A stretch of 20,821 bases of DNA, from assembly GCA_046760155.1 (NCBI GenBank), contig JBHIDQ010000015.1, positions 1-20,821 of the forward strand, read 5' to 3'. The DNA is from JBHIDQ01 sp046760155. GTDB lineage: Bacteria > Chloroflexota > Dehalococcoidia > Dehalococcoidales > RBG-16-60-22. A program made the translations under genes and the position numbers. A model generated the notes under the pieces. That model was given only the letters and a program-made list of their open reading frames with translations. It had not been told where the DNA came from and did not search any database. Shown here one piece after another: positions 14,706 to 20,821 of this stretch (the stretch's first letter is position 1; every line of letters starts with the position of its first letter).

Positions 14706-15941
14706 TTATCCTTCTTGCTGCTCATCTGCATCACGTGGCGACCCGACATCTTTGCCCCGGGCGGTATACATTACTTTCGATTCCTCTCCCAAGACACCGG
14801 CAACAACATCCCGGTTGTTCGGTGTGCATCCCGGAACAAAAGCGGCGTATTGCTTAAATTTGGCAACACAATTTCCCACTAGCAGCAGGTGTTCTCTATC
14901 GACATTAGGGAACTCGGTGATTTTTCCGGCAACTATGGTTAAGCCGGCTGCTTTATCTAATTTTCCTTGCTCTTTCAAGTCCACTAATGAACTAAGAACG
15001 CAAATCCGGCAACCAGAGCATGCTTTATCATCTAGGAGCAGTTGAAAGCCTTCGGGGAGTTTGATCATTTCAAAAACAGCTTCCTCAGCTCGTTTAAATC
15101 GGCGTTGTACTTTAGCGATAGATTCACCGACAACTTCAATCTCATTCAAATCGGCGGTGCCGATTTTCATCTTATGGGCAGCGTCGACACAACCGCTTTC
15201 TCGAGGCTCAAAGCCCATGATTACGCTGGTAACAGCATCTACTGCCACCGGGTCTTTTCCGGCGATAATGAGGTCCATTTCTACTGGTAGTCCAAACATC
15301 GGTCCCAAACCTTCCTGAGCGATGATGCCATCTACCACGGCAAAGGCCGGTCTAACCACTGTGCACAGGTCAGCGACACCTTGGTAGATGCCAAAGGTAG
15401 TATGAAACTTCCTCTTGAAAGTATCGGGCATAAGTCCTTTCGTGTTTTTCAACGATAAAGTTACGGTGGCCTGGTCATGCGTTTTCATTTTTGGTACACT
15501 GATTATGGCCTTTGCCTTAATCACCAGCTTGGGCAGAGATACCTTCTTAAGTGATTTCCCCTTAGGAATAGGGACTTCCACGGTCTCTTCTTTCTTCAGG
15601 TCAATGACCTCATAACCTTCTTCTCTTAACTTGGTGTAACCAGCTGCTTGGAAAGCTTCCTCAGTATCCACACCCACCACTGATGCCTCACCGATTATGG
15701 GTCTAGCGTCTATTTCCTTCACCAAATCGGCGATAGCTTTACAGACCCTTGGATCAGTGGTTGTTCCTATCTCCGGGGGTTGAGGTATAACAACGTTTGG
15801 ATTTATTATCACGGTGTCACCAGAGGAGATGATATCAGTTAAACCACCAGCGAGCTCGATTGCTTTGCTAACTACTGCCTCTATATCCTTGTCACTAGGG
15901 TTTTTCGGTCCCTTCACAATTGAAACGGCACTTTTCCCCAT
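14706..15941 (-). CDS. DUF362 domain protein with Cys-rich C-terminus
   Basis: DUF362 protein, 411 aa; the family is of unknown function, and many members carry Fe-S ferredoxin domains. The DUF362 core spans about residues 5-265, with the typical stretches INPNVV, SVPKMKTHDQATVTLSLKN and AGKDPVAVDAV. The tail (about 300-380) has CX2CX2C at Cys308/311/314, then single Cys358 (VGNC) and Cys372 (VPGC). This is not a standard CX2CX2CX3C ferredoxin but could hold one cluster. ATG 15941 follows GGAGG. It converges on the HgcAB-like gene; that shared neighbourhood is suggestive only. No signal peptide or membrane helix is evident. Confidence 0.8.
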   Translation of the reverse strand: MGKSAVSIVKGPKNPSDKDIEAVVSKAIELAGGLTDIISSGDTVIINPNVVIPQPPEIGTTTDPRVCKAIADLVKEIDARPIIGEASVVGVDTEEAFQAAGYTKLREEGYEVIDLKKEETVEVPIPKGKSLKKVSLPKLVIKAKAIISVPKMKTHDQATVTLSLKNTKGLMPDTFKRKFHTTFGIYQGVADLCTVVRPAFAVVDGIIAQEGLGPMFGLPVEMDLIIAGKDPVAVDAVTSVIMGFEPRESGCVDAAHKMKIGTADLNEIEVVGESIAKVQRRFKRAEEAVFEMIKLPEGFQLLLDDKACSGCRICVLSSLVDLKEQGKLDKAAGLTIVAGKITEFPNVDREHLLLVGNCVAKFKQYAAFVPGCTPNNRDVVAGVLGEESKVMYTARGKDVGSPRDADEQQEG

Positions 15942-16016
15942 ATATACCTCCGGCTATTGTTTTAATTACTTTGGTGAGTAAAAACCTGCCAATAAGAATT
16001 GTCACGACTGAGGAAT

Positions 16017-16025
16017 ATTATATCA
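16017..16025 (-). promoter_or_regulatory. Extended -10 promoter for the DUF362 gene
   Basis: The minus strand reads TGATATAAT, a perfect TGn-TATAAT extended -10. No clear -35 is present, as expected for this class. Transcription would start near 16010, giving a leader of about 70 nt. Confidence 0.5.
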
Positions 16026-16290
16026 CAAATTCCCCTAAATTCCCTTTTCCGACAAAACAAACTTAATATTTTTCCCGCTCTAGGCACAATCCAATTATAT
16101 GCTAAAAAAGAAATGCCCATCTATTGCGTCCAAACCGTAGATTGCCAAGGGCAAGATGAGACCATGTTGAAGAGGGTCACTTAATCCGCTATACTGGTGC
16201 GAAAGGATTGGTATGACCAAGCAAACTAATGGTTTCTACATACATACCTTTAATGTACTTTAAGCGCTTGATGCTACACTCAACTGTCGG

Positions 16291-16302
16291 TTGTAATTAC
16301 AA
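16291..16302. repeat. 12-bp perfect palindrome, possible operator
   Basis: TTGTAATTACAA is a perfect palindrome about 70 nt upstream of the first FAD oxidoreductase gene, upstream of the weak -10 at 16329-16334. It could bind a dimeric regulator; chance is also possible for so short and AT-rich a site. Confidence 0.35.
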
Positions 16303-16372
16303 GTAGTTTCCAAGTTTAGCTAGAAAGATAAAATATCATTTTCTCACCTATTACGGAAACTAGGAGAAATGA

Positions 16373-17572
16373 ATGCCCACTACGTCGCTGAAAAAGGCTG
16401 CCGATGTCGTTATTATCGGTGGCGGCTGTAATGGCACCAGTACCGCATTGCACTTAGCGAAAAGGGGAGTAACCAATGTGGTGCTGGTGGAAAAGAATTA
16501 CCTGACATCTGGCGCTACCGAAGATAGCATTGGTAATCTTCGCCCCTACACTTCCAACGAAACAACCGCCAAGATACTGCAGAAATCTATTGAAATTTTC
16601 CAAAACTTCAACGAAGTAATCGGCGGAGACCCTAAGCACATACAGAATGGTCGAATCTGGGTGGTTTCGGAAAAGCGAAAGAGCATGCTTGAAGACATCG
16701 TCGCCAAACACCAAAGGTGGGGAATTAAAGCTAAACTCATTTCACTGGCAGACCTCGGGGAGTTAATCCCGCAGGCTAATGTCGACGGTATAGGTGCCGT
16801 TGCTTACTTTGAGGAAGCGGGAAACTGTGATCCAGTGGCGACTACTTATGCCTATGCGACCAGAGCCCGGGACCTTGGAGTTACTATCTATGAGGAGACG
16901 GAAGTTACTGATATCACAGTATCGGCTGGTAAAATACAGTCGGTAGTTACCAATCGCGGTGAGGTTCATACTCCAGTGGTGGTTAATGCCGCTGGCTATT
17001 GGAGTGATAGCATCGGGCGCATGGTTGGACTGGAAATCCCAATTTCGGCTACCAGACAGCAGAGCATATTTCTTAGGCGCCCGTATGACTTTATCGGCGT
17101 TTTTCCTCAATATCATGATGGTATTTCTGAGATGGCGTATCGGCCGGGTAGACCTGACCTGCAGCGACTCATTCAAGTATACAAGCCGATAATGACCCTA
17201 CCAGAGGTGGTCAATCCCGATAAATATAAGGATGAAGTTGACGATGAATTCCTTGATATGGCGCTAAAGGAAGCGCGCCAGCGTATGCCAGTTCTGAGAA
17301 GGGCATCCTATCGGGGCGGGGCTACTGGCTGTTATGACGAAACTCCTGACGAAGCACCCATCCTTGGTGCCGTCCCGGAAGTTGAAGGCTTTTACTGCCA
17401 CTGTGGCTGGAGTGGGCTGGGATTCCACACGAGCCCAGTAATCGGCGAACTGATGGCCGAACTCATCACTACTGGAAAGACAACATTGGTCGATTTATCT
17501 CTATTTCGGCTTAGCCGGTTTAAAGAAGGCAAACTATTGGAGTCAGATTGGTACCTGTCAGAACAAGAATAA
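16373..17572 (+). CDS. FAD-dependent oxidoreductase, DAO/sarcosine-oxidase-beta-like (copy 1)
   Basis: Flavoprotein of the DAO family, 399 aa, probably a dehydrogenase of an N-methyl amino acid, amino acid or 2-hydroxyacid. The FAD loop VVIIGGGCNGTS (GGGCNG at 16-21) is followed by Glu40, which binds the adenosine ribose. The mid-domain DPVATTYAYATRARDLG, the TPVVVNAAGYWS strand and the C-terminal VEGFYCHCGWSGLGFHTSP complete the fold. AGGAG at 16362-16366 precedes ATG 16373. It is followed 133 nt later by a close paralog, then by ETF genes, so electrons probably go to ETF rather than O2. Substrate is unknown; sarcosine- or dimethylglycine-type substrates are a family-based guess. Confidence 0.85.
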   Translation: MPTTSLKKAADVVIIGGGCNGTSTALHLAKRGVTNVVLVEKNYLTSGATEDSIGNLRPYTSNETTAKILQKSIEIFQNFNEVIGGDPKHIQNGRIWVVSEKRKSMLEDIVAKHQRWGIKAKLISLADLGELIPQANVDGIGAVAYFEEAGNCDPVATTYAYATRARDLGVTIYEETEVTDITVSAGKIQSVVTNRGEVHTPVVVNAAGYWSDSIGRMVGLEIPISATRQQSIFLRRPYDFIGVFPQYHDGISEMAYRPGRPDLQRLIQVYKPIMTLPEVVNPDKYKDEVDDEFLDMALKEARQRMPVLRRASYRGGATGCYDETPDEAPILGAVPEVEGFYCHCGWSGLGFHTSPVIGELMAELITTGKTTLVDLSLFRLSRFKEGKLLESDWYLSEQE

Positions 17573-17606
17573 TCGCATTGGTCTCGGAATAATTTTTTGA
17601 CGCTTA

Positions 17607-17651
17607 GCCGCTGGTGAAATTTATCATGGCTATCGTTCACCAGACTGCGGC
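17607..17651 (+). promoter_or_regulatory. Imperfect hairpin between the two FAD oxidoreductase genes
   Basis: GCCGC-TGGTGAA (17607-17618) pairs with TTCACCA (17636-17642) and GCGGC (17647-17651), leaving a 4-nt bulge and a 17-nt loop. There is no U-run, so an RNA-processing or attenuator role is likelier than a simple terminator. Function not known. Confidence 0.4.
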
Positions 17652-17705
17652 CAGGTGTTCATGACATCTATTGCCCACTGAAAGAAGTAAGGAGGACGCA
17701 CTGAA

Positions 17706-18881
17706 ATGGCGGAAACAGCTGATGTAGTAGTCATTGGTGGCGGGTGCAATGGTACCAGCATTGCTATGTGCCTGGCACAGCGGGGCTTGAAGAAAGTGGT
17801 ACTCCTGGAAAAAAATTACCTCGCCTCTGGACCTACGGGTAAATCCATCGGCAATGTCGTCGGTTATTCTCCTATTGAAGAGACTATGAAAATGATTCAA
17901 AGGAGCCTGGATATTTTTAAGCATTTCGGCCAGGTAATCGGTGGCGACCCCGGACTGGTGCCAACTACCCGGCTCAGAATCGTTCCCGAAAAAGATAAGC
18001 AAGCCCTTGAAGCTGATGCCACTTGGCAGCAAGGGTTAGGAGTAAACCTCCGCCTACTTTCCCCTGCCGACCTCAAAGAGATAATGCCCCAGCTCAATAT
18101 CGAAGGTGTCGGGGCAGCCATCCATTATTTAGATGCCTGTTACCTCAACCCGGTGGCGACTACCGGCGCCTACGCTAAAAGGGCAAGAGACCTCGGTGCT
18201 GACATCCGTGAAGAGACGGAAGTCACCGCCATAAAAGTCTCGGGCGGAAAAATTCGGTCGGTCGTCACTGACAAAGGTGAGATCTATACTCCAGTGGTAG
18301 TCAACGCTGCCGGTGCGTGGTCTCAGCGCATCGCGCAGATGGTGGGAATAAAACTCCCCATCGAGGCAAAACGGGTGGAGGTTTGCTTCTTCCTGCGCCC
18401 CTGGGACTTTCGAGGTTTAATTCCCACTGTGCACGATGTAGCTAAGCAGCACATGTATCGATGTGAGGGCGACGACGTCATGCTAGCGTTCGAAGTGGAA
18501 GCGTTCACACAGCCAGCTCGCTTAGTCGATGACCCAGATAAACTGGGCGAAGAGGTTGATGAGGCAATCATCAAGCGGTGGCTTAGTGAATTGCCCCTTC
18601 TTTTACCACCAATGAAGAGAGCTTCCTATAGGGGTGGTCACAATAGTGTCTACGATTGCACTCCCGATGAGAATCCAGTAATCGGAAAAACAGCGGAGGT
18701 TGAGGGATTCTATCTTTGTTCAGGGTGGAGTGGTATCGGGTTCCAGCAGAGCCCCGCTACAGGTGAGTTGATTGCCGACCTGATTATGGAGGATAGGAAA
18801 ACATTGATTGATTGGTCGGTATTTCGCCTTAGTCGGTTTAAGGAGGGCAAGCCCATCGCTGGTGCCTGGGGCTTTCATTAA
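17706..18881 (+). CDS. FAD-dependent oxidoreductase, DAO/sarcosine-oxidase-beta-like (copy 2)
   Basis: Second DAO-family flavoprotein, 391 aa, clearly a tandem-duplication relative of the preceding gene. Shared blocks include GGGCNGTS (GGGCNG at 11-16), EKNYL, the NPVATT/AYAKRARDLG stretch, TPVVVNAAG, RASYRGG and LSRFKEGK. The middle region (about residues 230-290), which covers the substrate side in this fold, differs most between the two, so they may act on different but related substrates or form a heteromer. GGAGGA at 17691-17696 precedes ATG 17706. EtfB starts 52 nt downstream, making ETF the probable electron acceptor. Confidence 0.85.
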   Translation: MAETADVVVIGGGCNGTSIAMCLAQRGLKKVVLLEKNYLASGPTGKSIGNVVGYSPIEETMKMIQRSLDIFKHFGQVIGGDPGLVPTTRLRIVPEKDKQALEADATWQQGLGVNLRLLSPADLKEIMPQLNIEGVGAAIHYLDACYLNPVATTGAYAKRARDLGADIREETEVTAIKVSGGKIRSVVTDKGEIYTPVVVNAAGAWSQRIAQMVGIKLPIEAKRVEVCFFLRPWDFRGLIPTVHDVAKQHMYRCEGDDVMLAFEVEAFTQPARLVDDPDKLGEEVDEAIIKRWLSELPLLLPPMKRASYRGGHNSVYDCTPDENPVIGKTAEVEGFYLCSGWSGIGFQQSPATGELIADLIMEDRKTLIDWSVFRLSRFKEGKPIAGAWGFH

Positions 18882-18933
18882 AGCAAAATACTGGGCAAAT
18901 CTGCGGCTACATTCAATTCGGAGGCATGTCACG

Positions 18934-19734
18934 ATGAATATAATTGTATGTGTAAAGCAAGTACCTGACCCGGAAACACCACCAAAGGGTTTCCAGGTTG
19001 ACCAGGTGGCAAAACGAGTAATTCCTCCTCTTGGCGCCGCCTTGGTAATAAATCCCTTTGATGAAAATGCTGTGGAGGCCGCTCTTAGATTTAAAGATGC
19101 TTACGGGGGCAATGTTACCGCACTAACCATGGGACCACCTTCAGCCGAGGATGTCCTCAGACATGCTATGGCTATGGGAGTTGATGAGGGCGTGCTTATC
19201 GAGAACCCGGCTCCGGACAATCTTGACAGTTTCGCAACTGCTTACTGTCTAGCTGGGGCAATAAAGAAAATGGGAACTGTTGACCTTATAGTCTGCGGGA
19301 GAGAGGCTGCCGACTGGAATGCCGGACAAGTGGGCCCCGGAATTGCCGAGCTTCTCAAACTACCAAGCGTAACATTAGTGAAAAATATTGCCTTGGTGGA
19401 CAAAGGATTGACGGTGGAGCGAGTCATTCCAGACGGCTTTGAAGTAGTAGAGCTTACCTTGCCGGCACTCTTAACGGTGACCAACGAACTTGGAAATCCC
19501 CGCTATCCGACGGTAAGAGGAGTAATGGAGGCAAAAAAGAAGGAAATAACATTATTGCGCCTGCCAGACCTTGGCATCGATGAATTAGAATTAAGCAATA
19601 TGAGCCAGCGCCTTCAACTTCGTGACCTTTTCATCCCTGTCTACGAAAGAAAATGCCATCTATTTAAGGCCAATACCCTAGAAGAAGCCGCAATCTCTAT
19701 GGCACATAAGCTCATAGAGTTAAAACCAAGCTAA
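18934..19734 (+). CDS. etfB: Electron transfer flavoprotein, beta subunit
   Basis: Beta subunit of ETF, 266 aa, which with EtfA carries electrons from flavin dehydrogenases to a membrane quinone reductase or other acceptor. It opens with the typical MNIIVCVKQVPDPE, and continues with INPFDENAVEAALR, the TMGPPSAEDVLRHAMAMG run and the VCGREAADWNAGQVGP segment, all standard EtfB landmarks. ATG 18934 is chosen because GGAGG (18920-18924) precedes it and family similarity begins there; an upstream in-frame ATG at 18808 lies inside the FAD oxidoreductase gene. It is 21 nt before etfA. Whether this ETF is bifurcating cannot be judged here. Confidence 0.93.
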   Translation: MNIIVCVKQVPDPETPPKGFQVDQVAKRVIPPLGAALVINPFDENAVEAALRFKDAYGGNVTALTMGPPSAEDVLRHAMAMGVDEGVLIENPAPDNLDSFATAYCLAGAIKKMGTVDLIVCGREAADWNAGQVGPGIAELLKLPSVTLVKNIALVDKGLTVERVIPDGFEVVELTLPALLTVTNELGNPRYPTVRGVMEAKKKEITLLRLPDLGIDELELSNMSQRLQLRDLFIPVYERKCHLFKANTLEEAAISMAHKLIELKPS

Positions 19735-19755
19735 ATCAGGGCTGCGGAGGTAAAA

Positions 19756-20751
19756 ATGTCCGAAGATATATTGCTCTATGGTGAGTTTCAGGAAGATAAG
19801 GTAGAATCGATCACTCTGGAACTCTTGGGTATTAGTAGAAAGCTAGCTGATGAGTTAGCCAAAAAAGTTGAGGTAATCTTCATGGGACACGGTCTAGCCA
19901 AAAACATCCCCCATGAAGCAATAGCCTTTGGTGCCGACAAAGTCTATGTTGTCGATGACCCTTTGCTGGAGGATTACCAATCTGATTCGTATGTAGCGGT
20001 TATGCATAGGGTCTGCAAGGATTTAACGCCAAATATCGTTCTTTTCGGGCAGACTTCTCTGGGACGCGACTTAGCACCCAGGCTGGCTTTCCGACTGGAA
20101 GCACGGCTGGTCATGGACTGTATCAACTTAAGCATTGACCCGCAGACTAAACTCCTAGTACAAACCAAACCAGTCTATGGTGGCAATGCCATTGCCAGCT
20201 ATATCAGTGAGCAAAAACCCCAGTTGGCCACGGTAAGAGCCAAATCAATGGTCGCTGCGGAGCGTGACTCCTCCCGCGGGGGTGAAATAATTGCTTTGGA
20301 GAAGATGCTCGATTCCGTTACCATAAGGACTAAAGTTGTTAAGAGAGTTGAAGAAAGAGAAGGGACGGGAAAACAACTGGAGGTCGCCGACGTAGTGGTC
20401 TGTGGAGGTAGAGGTATAGGGTCAGCTGAGAATTTTGCCTATCTAAAGGAGTTAGCCCGATTACTCAATGGAGCGGTAGGCGCCACTAGACCACCCTGTG
20501 ACTTAGAATGGGTATCTTCAGAGCTTCAGGTCGGGCTCACTGGCAAGATTATCGCTCCCGCTATCTATATCGGTGTAGCCCTCTCCGGCTCCAGTGCTCA
20601 CCTTGCTGGTTTTGGTAATGCGAAGAATATTTTCGCCATAAACAGCGACCCTGAGGCTAATATCTTCAGAGTAGCTCACTACGGCATCGTGGCTGATTAT
20701 AAGAAGGTAATGCCGGTCATCATTGATACCTGCAACAAGTTAATTTCATAA
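19756..20751 (+). CDS. etfA: Electron transfer flavoprotein, alpha subunit
   Basis: Alpha subunit of ETF, 331 aa, holding the FAD. The N-terminal half is the ordinary Rossmann-like domain with LFGQTSLGRDLAPRLAFRL. The C-terminal FAD domain (about 210-331) shows CGGRGIGSAENF, VGATRPPCD, LQVGLTGKIIAPAIYIG and AINSDPEANIF in the right order. Two spots depart from the usual consensus: GATR for GASR and ALSGSSAH for GISGAIQH, both beside the flavin, so redox behaviour may differ. GGAGG lies 7 nt before ATG 19756. It is coupled to etfB and the two FAD oxidoreductases upstream and to an SDR gene downstream. Confidence 0.93.
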   Translation: MSEDILLYGEFQEDKVESITLELLGISRKLADELAKKVEVIFMGHGLAKNIPHEAIAFGADKVYVVDDPLLEDYQSDSYVAVMHRVCKDLTPNIVLFGQTSLGRDLAPRLAFRLEARLVMDCINLSIDPQTKLLVQTKPVYGGNAIASYISEQKPQLATVRAKSMVAAERDSSRGGEIIALEKMLDSVTIRTKVVKRVEEREGTGKQLEVADVVVCGGRGIGSAENFAYLKELARLLNGAVGATRPPCDLEWVSSELQVGLTGKIIAPAIYIGVALSGSSAHLAGFGNAKNIFAINSDPEANIFRVAHYGIVADYKKVMPVIIDTCNKLIS

Positions 20752-20768
20752 GTATGGAGGAGGTCAAT

Positions 20769-20821
20769 ATGGTTCTCAAGGAATTTAGCCTGGATGGCAA
20801 GGTAGCTATTATTACCGGGGC
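20769..20821 (+). CDS. SDR-family dehydrogenase, 5' end only
   Basis: The window ends 17 codons into a gene that begins MVLKEFSLDGKVAIITG, the classic N-terminal strand and start of the glycine-rich NAD(P) loop of short-chain dehydrogenases. GGAGGAGG lies just upstream, and it follows etfA by 17 nt, so it belongs to the same operon. Substrate and exact family cannot be judged from this piece. Confidence 0.75.
   Translation, partial: MVLKEFSLDGKVAIITG

Larger units (their letters stand above)
15942..16372. other. 431-nt intergenic region with divergent signals and several dyads
   Basis: No convincing gene is seen; a 61-codon frame at 15999-16184 lacks a ribosome site and family likeness. The region holds the DUF362 extended -10 (16017-16025), an imperfect hairpin (GGTCA and AATCC at 16175-16187 pairing with GGATT and TGACC at 16205-16218), TTGGT-ATG-ACCAA (16208-16220), AAGCGCTT (16262-16269) and the palindrome at 16291-16302. 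A weak plus-strand TTTCCA-16-TAAAAT (16307-16334) may drive the FAD oxidoreductase genes. Confidence 0.5.

Noticed and set aside
15999..16184. 61-codon plus-strand frame in the large intergenic region
   Set aside because: No ribosome site, odd composition, overlaps the DUF362 promoter.
16373..18881. Covalent flavin cysteine as in monomeric sarcosine oxidase
   Set aside because: Cysteines near the TPD motif are at different positions in the two copies and do not match the expected spacing.

Overview
The window looks like a piece of chromosome from an anaerobic or ferredoxin-based heterotrophic bacterium. It has moderate GC, clear Shine-Dalgarno sites and several near-consensus sigma-70-type promoters. 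The mix of a four-subunit 2-oxoacid:ferredoxin oxidoreductase, an iron-sulfur-flavoprotein relative, a DUF362 protein, an HgcAB-like corrinoid/ferredoxin protein, and DAO-type oxidoreductases beside ETF recalls Chloroflexota (Dehalococcoidia-like) genomes. That lineage guess comes from gene content only and is tentative. I saw no rRNA, tRNA, CRISPR array, transposase or phage gene.

Layout. (1) 117-923: a permuted papain-fold (YiiX/NlpC-P60-like) protein, with divergent promoters at the left edge. (2) 993-6152, plus strand: korA-korB-korC-korD, a D-2-hydroxyacid dehydrogenase relative, a flavodoxin-fold reductase, a YfcE-type phosphoesterase and a conserved-looking 72-aa orphan. (3) 6201-8112: a zinc alcohol dehydrogenase (minus) divergent from a fumarylacetoacetate-hydrolase-family protein (plus). 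(4) 11675 down to 8149, minus strand: amidase, ornithine-cyclodeaminase/mu-crystallin-family protein and AIR-synthase/HypE-like protein, driven by a consensus promoter at 11767-11794. (5) 11949-14556, plus strand: metallo-beta-lactamase-fold protein, SAM methyltransferase and a membrane protein fusing an HgcA-like corrinoid domain to an HgcB-like ferredoxin domain. (6) 14706-15941, minus: a DUF362 protein with a cysteine-rich C-terminus. (7) 16373-20821, plus strand: two tandem DAO-family FAD oxidoreductases, etfB, etfA and the start of an SDR dehydrogenase.

How the genes may work together. Blocks 2, 3, 4 and 7 read as catabolic modules for small organic or amino acids. Hydroxyacid, alcohol and amine/imine dehydrogenases would feed 2-oxoacids to KOR, with electrons leaving on ferredoxin and ETF. 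The most unusual locus is block 5. A class I methyltransferase ends 5 nt before a gene whose product carries the HgcA hallmarks (NVWCA cap helix with a candidate cobalt-ligand Cys74, an ILPQLAAPGV motif, a C-terminal membrane domain). The protein continues into two 4Fe-4S motifs. It departs from canonical HgcAB in lacking the GK after the cap-helix CAA and the C-terminal cysteines of HgcB. It is therefore better read as an HgcAB-like methyl-transfer module of unknown substrate than as a proven mercury methylase.
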